Origin: Myxococcota bacterium | GTDB lineage: Bacteria; Myxococcota_A; Polyangia; HGW-17; JAJRWW01 | Assembly (NCBI GenBank): GCA_024276595.1 | Contig: JAJRWW010000250.1 | Coordinates: forward strand, 1 to 12,123 | DNA: 12,123 nt | Direction: 5' to 3' | Part shown: one piece after another, positions 1 through 5,213 of the stretch | How positions within the stretch are numbered: the first letter of the stretch is position 1 | How the letters are laid out: each line of letters opens with the position of its first letter | The notes under the pieces: model-generated | Seen by the model: the letters and a program-made list of their open reading frames with translations, nothing else | Database searches by the model: none | What the model was told of the DNA's origin: nothing | Program-made: the position numbers and the translations under genes

Positions 1-1644
1 AGCCGCTTCTCGCCTGCCTTGCCCAATGGCCTGGGAGGCGTTGGAGCAGCAATTTCATTGATCTATATTTCGTTTTTTGGATACCAGCTCATCGCCAACA
101 GCGCCGAGGAGGTGCTAGAGGCCGAGCGCACGGTCCCACGCGCCATGCTCGTCTCCATGGGCATCGCGCTCCTGTTTTACCTGCTGGTGGCAGTGGTGGC
201 GGTGGCTGCGGTGGACTGGAAGGAGCTGGCCAGCTCCGATGCCCCGCTCGTGCTCATGGCTTCCCGGTCCATCGGGGTCTACGGCGCGATCCTCATCGGC
301 GTGGGCGCGGTGCTGGCCTCTGCCGCGGCCCTCAACTCCACCCTGGTGAGCCAGGGACGACAGATCTACGCCATGGGGCGGGATCGTCTGCTCCCGTGGC
401 AGCTCGGCACGCTCCAGGAGGCGACCCAGGTTCCGGTTGCGGCCCTCGTGGCCGGCGGGCTCCTCACCGTTGCGGTGGTGCTGCTCGCGGACCTGGCCTT
501 CATCGCCAAGGCGGCCAACTTCGCGCTGCTTTTTTCCATGCTCCCCATCTCGGTGGCGCTGCATCGGCTCTATCAGGCCAGGCAGGAGACAGACCCCGTC
601 GTGCCCCTGTGGCGCCGCGCCGTGCCCTGGGGGGCGCTGGTGGCCAACGCCGCGCTGCTGCTGACCCTGGACTGGCAGTCGCTCATGTTTGGCGGCGTGC
701 TGGTGGGCGCCGGCTGCGCGGTGTTCCTTACGTACTCCTACTCGGCGGAGAAGCGCGGCCAGGCCGGCTTCTCCGTGAGCCTGGCCGACGATGGGACCAC
801 GCCGCTGCTGCGGCGAGGGGAGCGCATCCTCGTTCCCATGGCAAACCCTCGCACCCAGGAGAGCCTGCTCTCCGTCTCGGCGGCCCTCTTGCCCCCCGGG
901 GGAGGGGAGATCGTCGTGCTCAACGTGGTGCTCGCGGCCGAGGGGCAGTCCCCCAGGGAGGCCCTGCGCCGGCCCAGCGGCATTCACGAGGCGGTGGATG
1001 TCATGGAGCGAGCCGACGAGATCGCCGCCGAGCAGGGGGTGACCCTGAGGCAGGTGGTGCGCGGCGCCCGCAGCCTGCCGGAGGGGATCAGGGATGCCGC
1101 CATCGAGGAGAAGTGCCAGCTCGTGGTCATGGGGTGGTCAGTGCAGCCGGACGCGGGGCCCTCTCCATTGCTGGACGAGGTGGTCAAGAAGGTGCGGACG
1201 GATCTCATCTTGCTTCAGCTCACCGAGGATCGTTCACCCCAAAGGATCGGCGTGTCCCTGGGGGGCGGAGGTGCGAACCTGGGCCTCATGGTGCGAGTCG
1301 GCTCCACGCTGGCAGAGCAGTACGGCGGGGAGGTGACCTACCTCAACGTGATGCCCCAGTACTACGAGCACGAGCACCTGCGCCACGCCAGGCAGGTGCA
1401 GATTGAGGCCATCTCGCGCCACAGTAGCCTGGTGCCCTATCGCACCGAGCTGCTCCGGTCGGACAACCCCCTGGGAGCCATCGTGGACCGCACAAGGGAG
1501 CTGGATCTGCTCGTGGTGGGCTCGGCCCGGGGCGGCATCATCACAACCGGTGCTGTGGGCTCATTCAGCGAGCTGGTGGCCGGGCAGGCCCACTGCTCGG
1601 TGGTGATCGTGCGCAGCGCCGCTCCCCTTGGGCGGATCCTGTAG
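1..1644 (+). CDS. APC-family amino acid permease with two C-terminal USP domains (5' end outside window)
   Basis: The reading frame is open from the first base, so the gene starts upstream; 547 residues are visible. Residues ~10-245 form hydrophobic membrane segments of the APC (amino acid-polyamine-organocation) type, with an FFGYQ...SAEEVLEAERTVPRA stretch typical of helix 6 and the loop after it. A TTG at 19 is not a credible start because it would remove the first half of the transporter. From ~residue 275 the protein is cytoplasmic and looks like two tandem universal-stress (UspA) folds: RILVPMANP...VVLNVV...LVVMGWS (~275-405) and RIGVSLGGG...VTYLNV...LLVVGSARGG...GAVGS (~415-540). Only the second copy keeps a near-canonical ATP-binding motif (G-SAR-G followed by GS). 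By family knowledge such fusions import amino acids or related cations, with USP domains proposed as nucleotide-responsive regulators; the substrate cannot be read from sequence. It ends 48 bp from the convergent exchanger gene. Confidence 0.88.
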   Translation, partial: SRFSPALPNGLGGVGAAISLIYISFFGYQLIANSAEEVLEAERTVPRAMLVSMGIALLFYLLVAVVAVAAVDWKELASSDAPLVLMASRSIGVYGAILIGVGAVLASAAALNSTLVSQGRQIYAMGRDRLLPWQLGTLQEATQVPVAALVAGGLLTVAVVLLADLAFIAKAANFALLFSMLPISVALHRLYQARQETDPVVPLWRRAVPWGALVANAALLLTLDWQSLMFGGVLVGAGCAVFLTYSYSAEKRGQAGFSVSLADDGTTPLLRRGERILVPMANPRTQESLLSVSAALLPPGGGEIVVLNVVLAAEGQSPREALRRPSGIHEAVDVMERADEIAAEQGVTLRQVVRGARSLPEGIRDAAIEEKCQLVVMGWSVQPDAGPSPLLDEVVKKVRTDLILLQLTEDRSPQRIGVSLGGGGANLGLMVRVGSTLAEQYGGEVTYLNVMPQYYEHEHLRHARQVQIEAISRHSSLVPYRTELLRSDNPLGAIVDRTRELDLLVVGSARGGIITTGAVGSFSELVAGQAHCSVVIVRSAAPLGRIL

Positions 1645-1692
1645 CATCGGGAGACTCCACGTGCCGGTCCAGGTGGGGCGGCGGTAGGGACC

Positions 1693-2667
1693 TCAGCGGC
1701 CCAGGAAGTCCAGCACCCAGCGGGAGATCCCAAGCAGGATCAGGACGGCTCCCTCCCACCGGTACAGGCGCCAGCCGGTGCGCATAAACAGCACCACGAT
1801 GGCCACCATGGCGCAGAGCATGGCCACGCTGCTCACCGCTCCGCTGGAGATGGAGAGCTCGCGCATGAGGCCGGCGGCGCCGAGCACTCCCAGGAGGTTG
1901 AACAGGTCCGAGCCCACCAGGTTGCCCACGGACATGCCGTGAAAGCCCTTTACGGCCGCCGTGATGGAGGTGGCCACCTCCGGGGCCGAGGTGCCAGCCG
2001 CCACGATGGTGACGGCGATGGTCCACTCCGACACGCCAAAGGTTCGCGCCAGGGACGCGGCCGCGGTTACCAGCACATGGCCCCCCAGCACCACGCCGCC
2101 GATGCCAGCAAAGAGCATGAGGATATCCCCCAGCGTGGCCTGCGGAGGGATCTTGGCGATCATGGAGCGGTTGGGATCCAGGGCATCCTCGGGTCTGTAG
2201 TCGCCCCATTTTCTGCGCCACGCAAATAGCAGCAGCAGGTAGCTGACCAGGCCGCCAAAGAGCACCGCGCCCTCCCAGCGCTGCAGGGTGCCGTCGGAGA
2301 GAAACCAAAAAAGCAGCCCGGTGGTGCCCAGGAGGATGAAGCCATCCCTGTAGACCACCTCCCGGTTCGTGCGCAGTGGGATGAGCATGGCGCAGAGGCC
2401 CAGGATGATCCCCAGGTTGAAGATGTTGGAGCCCACCACGTTTCCCACGGAGATGTCGGCCTTGCCCGAGAGGGCCGCCGAGAAGGTCACGGCGAACTCC
2501 GGGGCGGAGGTGCCAAAGGCCACTATGGTCAGGCCCACGATGACCTCGGACATTCCCAGGCGGCGACCCACCTTGGCGGCGGAGTCCACCAGCCAGTCAG
2601 AGCCCTTCCAGAGGAGGAGGATCGACACGAGCAGGAGGGCGATGTTGAGGAGTACGGACCAGGACAC
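1693..2667 (-). CDS. CaCA-family calcium/sodium (cation) antiporter, YrbG-like
   Basis: This 324-aa inner-membrane exchanger shows the two inverted alpha-repeats of the Ca2+/cation antiporter family. Alpha-1 is at residues ~45-90 with GTSAPE (52-57) and GNVVGSNIFNLG; alpha-2 is at ~218-263 with GTSAPE (225-230) and GNLVGSDLFNLLG. The conserved Glu/Asn/Ser ion-ligand residues are present in both halves. The halves are joined by a polar cytoplasmic loop at ~150-178 (RRKWGDYRPEDALDPNRS). Length matches bacterial YrbG-type proteins (~320 aa). The start is a GTG at 2667; a GGAGG lies 12 nt upstream, a slightly long spacing, and no in-frame ATG lies closer to it. The family exchanges Ca2+ (or K+) for Na+/H+ and normally exports calcium; the ion is inferred from the family. 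The 177 bp upstream separate it from the cytochrome gene, so it may have its own promoter. Confidence 0.93.
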   Translation of the reverse strand: MSWSVLLNIALLLVSILLLWKGSDWLVDSAAKVGRRLGMSEVIVGLTIVAFGTSAPEFAVTFSAALSGKADISVGNVVGSNIFNLGIILGLCAMLIPLRTNREVVYRDGFILLGTTGLLFWFLSDGTLQRWEGAVLFGGLVSYLLLLFAWRRKWGDYRPEDALDPNRSMIAKIPPQATLGDILMLFAGIGGVVLGGHVLVTAAASLARTFGVSEWTIAVTIVAAGTSAPEVATSITAAVKGFHGMSVGNLVGSDLFNLLGVLGAAGLMRELSISSGAVSSVAMLCAMVAIVVLFMRTGWRLYRWEGAVLILLGISRWVLDFLGR

Positions 2668-2844
2668 TTGCGACAGCTACCTCCGAGCGGACCACCTGCC
2701 AGCCCGACCGCGGAGGCAAGGGTAGAAACCACATGACCCCGGATCCCCATTTCGTCAAGGACCATGCGATGTTTCCCGGAGATTGCGGGTGGTTGGGGGA
2801 ACTGCTCCAGGGGCCGCTTTTCTCGAAAAGGAGCCCGGGGGTGG
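2668..2844. other. Intergenic region between cytochrome and CaCA genes
   Basis: These 177 bp hold no convincing gene. On the minus strand a TTGACG at about 2751-2756 could serve as a -35 for the exchanger gene, but no good -10 follows at 16-18 nt, so no promoter is called. The left edge carries the GGAGG Shine-Dalgarno of the exchanger. Short open frames here on either strand lack ribosome binding sites and recognisable protein sequence. Confidence 0.5.
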
Positions 2845-2862
2845 CTATGGGGAGCCCCCGGG
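2834..2862 (-). terminator. GC-rich hairpin straddling the cytochrome stop codon, possible terminator
   Basis: CCCGGGGG (2834-2841) and CCCCCGGG (2855-2862) form a perfect 8-bp stem with a 13-nt loop. The TAG stop of the cytochrome gene (2845-2847) sits in the loop. On the minus strand the stem is followed by CTCCTTTTC, a weak U-rich stretch. This could end transcription of the barrel/cytochrome unit, or it could be a GC-rich palindrome of no function. Confidence 0.35.
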
Positions 2863-3150
2863 TCTGCTCGAGGGCCTCCTCGAGGAGCCAGCGGCGAGCC
2901 ACCGCAGCAGCTTCTTTCTGTCTCCGGGGTTGAGCGTGAACCTCCTGGAGTGGCGATCGAGGACCCGGCTCCAGCCCTCGCGGTCGAAGCGGGACCTGGA
3001 GGGCCGCGGGTGGCATGCGCCGCACTTGGAGCGGAAGATGGTCTGTCCTGGAGACCACCCCACGGTGACGCAGGCGCCCACGAAAACCGCAAAGATCAAG
3101 AGCGTTGACACCAGTGCGGCGGCCAGGCTTGCCCTGGCGCGGGCCCTCAA
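2845..3150 (-). CDS. Small lipoprotein c-type cytochrome (CxxCH)
   Basis: The predicted product has 101 aa if it starts at TTG 3150. The N-terminus (RARARASLAAALVSTLLIFAV) is a basic stretch followed by a hydrophobic core, ending in a lipobox VGAC with the lipidated Cys at residue 27. About 15 residues later comes CGACH (C43, C46, H47), a covalent haem c attachment motif, then a short helical domain ending in ..LLRWLAAGS. This matches the single-haem small cytochromes seen in myxobacteria-like genomes, exposed at a membrane surface and presumed to pass electrons. The frame is open upstream to 3426, but that extension is antisense-like Arg/Gly-rich sequence inside the upstream gene and is not used. 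The TTG overlaps the upstream TGA as TTGA, which suggests translational coupling. The start codon is rare and no strong Shine-Dalgarno precedes it, so the exact start is uncertain. The electron partner is unknown. Confidence 0.72.
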   Translation of the reverse strand: MRARARASLAAALVSTLLIFAVFVGACVTVGWSPGQTIFRSKCGACHPRPSRSRFDREGWSRVLDRHSRRFTLNPGDRKKLLRWLAAGSSRRPSSRPGGSP

Positions 3151-3938
3151 AACACCAACCCGAACAGGGAGCGAGCCTGGTATCCAAGGCGCCTCCCCTC
3201 GGAAGAAGCGACCTCCGGGTGGAACCCGAGGGACCAGTAGAAGCGCTTTCCGGAGAGGCTCAAGGAGGGACCTACGTAGTGGGAGTGGCTGACAAGCCCG
3301 CGCTCCACCTCCACCTTCCCCACGTACTCCACCCCCACGGCAACCCACTGGTTGATGTGCCAGGCGAAGCCCGCCGAGGGCACGAGCTCCAGCTTGAAGG
3401 CCCTGTCGGGACCGGCGATCTTCCACTCCTGCTCAGCCTTGAGGTTGATGAGCACCTCGAACATGAAGAACCTCTTGGACAGGATCAGGACCTCCTCCAG
3501 CTTCACCTCGTCCAGGTAGACTACCAGCTCTCCGTAGACGGCCGGGTCCACAAACCACTTCCCCTCCTCACCGAAGCGGTATCGACTCCTGAGCTTGATT
3601 CCTCGATACGAGAATCGACCAAACTGCTTTTGCTCGAAGACGTTGTAGAGGCCGAAGTCCCAGTGATCTGTGATCCCGTACTCCACCTCTACCATGTGCC
3701 TCATGTTGGCGCCGATGGTGGACTCGAGATCTGGTGTGGATGGGTTGTCCCTCCTGGCAATCTTGGCGTCCAGGTAATGCTCTCCCTCGATGGCCCCCGC
3801 TGGGAGGGTCATGTAGCCGTAGCTGTAGCTGAAGGTGCGGCGGTCGGCCCATGCGCCCTGGGGCCAAAGCGCTGTGCCCAGGAGCAGGATTGAGGCAGCC
3901 CCGCACCAGAGGGGGATTGAGCCTGTCTTGTGATGCAT
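3147..3938 (-). CDS. Outer-membrane beta-barrel-like protein, unrecognised family
   Basis: The product has 263 aa when started at ATG 3938, which has GAGGAG seven nt upstream. The frame is open to 4022, but the extra 28 residues lack a ribosome site and would mask the signal peptide. Residues 1-31 are a signal peptide (hydrophobic CGAASILLLGTALWPQGAWA, cleavage expected after AWA). The mature part alternates aromatic and polar residues in short strands (FSYSYGYMTLP, HMVEVEYGITDHWDFGLYNVF, WVAVGVEYVGKVEVE, YVGPSLSLS, FYWSLGFH) and ends ..SLFGLVF with a C-terminal Phe, typical of beta-barrels assembled by the BAM machinery. The pattern GAIEGEHYLDAKIAR..TIGANMRHMVEVEYGITDHWDFGLY resembles small transporter-like barrels of the meta-pathway (Phenol_MetA_deg-like) type, but this is a resemblance only. 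Directly downstream, overlapping by 4 bp, is the lipoprotein cytochrome, so the two are probably made together. Confidence 0.78.
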   Translation of the reverse strand: MHHKTGSIPLWCGAASILLLGTALWPQGAWADRRTFSYSYGYMTLPAGAIEGEHYLDAKIARRDNPSTPDLESTIGANMRHMVEVEYGITDHWDFGLYNVFEQKQFGRFSYRGIKLRSRYRFGEEGKWFVDPAVYGELVVYLDEVKLEEVLILSKRFFMFEVLINLKAEQEWKIAGPDRAFKLELVPSAGFAWHINQWVAVGVEYVGKVEVERGLVSHSHYVGPSLSLSGKRFYWSLGFHPEVASSEGRRLGYQARSLFGLVF

Positions 3939-4159
3939 GATCTTTCTCCTCTGCAGGCCGCGCTCTCGAACCTGTCGGAGGCCGGAGACGCCCGCATGGG
4001 GGACGCAGGCGCCCACCGGCACTTGGCTCGCGGTCGGCCTGGTGTCGGCTCACCGGGGTGAGCAGGTTCTTGGGGGGCGCGGGGCTCGAGGGGCCTCTGG
4101 CCTCGTCGATTCGTCGCGTCGGACGAAGCGCCCGGCGCGGGTTGGCTGAGATCAGGTGG
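3939..4159. other. Intergenic region between zinc-ribbon and barrel genes
   Basis: These 221 GC-rich bases hold no gene I can support. A perfect hairpin GCTCAC-CGGG-GTGAGC lies at 4048-4063, but no U-tract follows it on either strand, so it is not called a terminator. The right end must contain the end of the zinc-ribbon transcript and the left end the leader of the barrel gene with its GAGGAG site (around 3946-3951). No clear promoter was seen. Confidence 0.45.
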
Positions 4160-4414
4160 TCACAGGGCGCGCTGGCTCTCCTTGGAGGGGTGTGCGCACT
4201 CGCACAGAATGCTGCCATTGCTGGTGAGCTTTCCGGTGGCGCGAACGTCGGATTCGATGAGGAGCACTCGCTTGCATCGCCTGCACTTCAGCTCAATGTC
4301 GCCGGCCAGCAGGCGGGCCATGAGGCTCCCGCAGGTGCATCGCAGCTCCTGTGGTAGGGCGCACGCGGCTTCAGCCGGGGAGCGGGGAACAGGCATTCTC
4401 GGCTCGTGACTCAT
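4160..4414 (-). CDS. Com-like zinc-ribbon protein
   Basis: This 84-aa protein has a central zinc ribbon: RCTC (C26, C28), an LMARLLAGDIELKC stretch, then CRRC (C44, C47) followed by KRVLLIE. This pattern is that of the Com family, named for the phage Mu translational activator of the mom gene, where four Cys bind one zinc and the protein binds nucleic acid. The first knuckle here is CxC instead of the usual CxxC. Two further Cys near the end (C71, C73) are not part of the usual fold. The ATG at 4414 has GGAG 7 nt upstream. No phage genes or mom-like target are nearby, so the role is open: a domesticated regulator or a general zinc-ribbon protein. It follows mntP by 102 bp on the same strand. 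Confidence 0.6.
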   Translation of the reverse strand: MSHEPRMPVPRSPAEAACALPQELRCTCGSLMARLLAGDIELKCRRCKRVLLIESDVRATGKLTSNGSILCECAHPSKESQRAL

Positions 4415-4455
4415 CTGGTCTCTCCGTGGAAGCGATTGCTTACATCTCTTATCAG

Positions 4456-4474
4456 CTTGACAGTAGATGTCAAG
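4456..4474. promoter_or_regulatory. Dyad CTTGACA-N5-TGTCAAG, candidate operator
   Basis: A perfect 7+7 bp inverted repeat with a 5-bp spacer lies in the AT-richer gap between mntP and the zinc-ribbon gene, 42-60 bp upstream of the latter's ATG. Each arm contains TTGACA, the consensus -35 hexamer, in opposite orientation. No good -10 follows at 16-18 bp on either strand. It is best read as a binding site for a dimeric regulator that may overlap a promoter of the zinc-ribbon gene. Confidence 0.4.
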
Positions 4475-4516
4475 TCTTAAGGCTTGATATGGGCCTAAAT
4501 GTGTTAGGCGACACTG

Positions 4517-5092
4517 TTACCAATGAGATTCAATGAGTATTTTCATGCCTATGGCGATGAGAACCAGACCGCCGAGGATGGAGGTTCTGTGGCCCAGGCG
4601 CGATCCGAGGAGGTGACCCAGGTACATGCCGGTGGCTGTGAGCGCCGCAGTGACCAGCCCGATGACAACCGCGGCCAGCCAAATGCTCGAACCTAGCCAG
4701 GCAAGGCTCAGACCCACCGCGAAGGCGTCGATGCTGGTGGCGAGAGATAGCAGCAGCAGGGACCATCCCCTGGTTGGGTCACTGGGAGCCCTCGCGCCCT
4801 CCGAGGCCCCCTCCGCCATGGGGCGAAGGCCATCCACGACCGCCTTTCCACCTACCAGGGCCAAGAGGCCGAAGGCCAGCCAGTGGTCCCAGGTCTCCAC
4901 CCACTGCGTAACGGTTCGGCCGACGAGCCAGCCCAGGAGAGGCATCCCGGCCTGGAAGAGCCCGAAGTGGAAGGCGAACCTGAAGACGTGGCGGCCGGTG
5001 AGGGGGCGCAAGGTGACGCTGGTGGCCACGGCCACGGAGAAGGCGTCCATGGCGAGCCCAACGGCTATGGCGCAGACAGTGAGCGTTCCCAT
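4517..5092 (-). CDS. mntP: Manganese efflux pump MntP
   Basis: The protein has 191 aa, the normal length for MntP (UPF0059/DUF204). It has six hydrophobic segments and two homologous halves: VGLAMDAFSVAVA near the N-terminus and ATSIDAFAVGLSLAWLG in the middle, each with the conserved Asp in the membrane. It also has HFGLFQ..MPLLGW in segment 2 and GGLVLIAIGMKILIESHW at the end. The loop around residues 95-107 is Glu/Ala/Pro-rich. By family knowledge it exports Mn2+ across the inner membrane and protects against manganese toxicity. The start MGTLTVCAIAVGLAMDAFS matches the family N-terminus, although no clear Shine-Dalgarno precedes the ATG. No yybP-ykoY manganese riboswitch is recognisable in the 121-bp upstream gap. 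Confidence 0.94.
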   Translation of the reverse strand: MGTLTVCAIAVGLAMDAFSVAVATSVTLRPLTGRHVFRFAFHFGLFQAGMPLLGWLVGRTVTQWVETWDHWLAFGLLALVGGKAVVDGLRPMAEGASEGARAPSDPTRGWSLLLLSLATSIDAFAVGLSLAWLGSSIWLAAVVIGLVTAALTATGMYLGHLLGSRLGHRTSILGGLVLIAIGMKILIESHW

Positions 5093-5136
5093 GTGCTTGG
5101 GTCCAGGTGCACCGTCGCATATCCGCTTTCAAAAAC

Positions 5137-5174
5137 GAGCACGGTGTCACCATGGTGCAGCCAAAGGGGCTGCA
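5137..5174 (-). terminator. Possible terminator of the Cys-rich lipoprotein gene
   Basis: Just after the stop at 5214, the minus strand reads TGCAGCC-CCTTT-GGCTGCA (5156-5174), a perfect 7-bp stem. This overlaps a second, bulged hairpin (GCAC...GTGC, about 5141-5160) followed by TCGTTTTT. The U-run after the second hairpin makes a Rho-independent terminator plausible, but the stem is imperfect. Confidence 0.4.
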
Positions 5175-5213
5175 GAGGAGCTGTGCAACCGGCGGAGAAC
5201 GGGCGCTTCCGGC

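Noticed and set aside
115..987. 290-codon minus-strand open frame across the permease gene
   Set aside because: Antisense to transmembrane and USP coding sequence, low-complexity His/Gly/Arg-rich product, no ribosome site.
3151..3426. N-terminal extension of the cytochrome frame up to 3426
   Set aside because: It lies wholly inside the barrel gene in another frame, is Arg/Gly-rich, and would bury the lipoprotein signal peptide.
3939..4022. Upstream extension of the barrel protein to a start at 4022
   Set aside because: The ATG at 3938 has a strong GAGGAG and begins a proper signal peptide; the extension has neither.
4048..4063. GCTCAC-CGGG-GTGAGC hairpin as terminator
   Set aside because: No U-tract follows on either strand, and such palindromes are expected by chance in GC-rich DNA.
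5093..5213. yybP-ykoY manganese riboswitch before mntP
   Set aside because: The gap is short and is largely taken up by hairpins that fit the end of the upstream gene; the conserved riboswitch loop sequences were not recognised.
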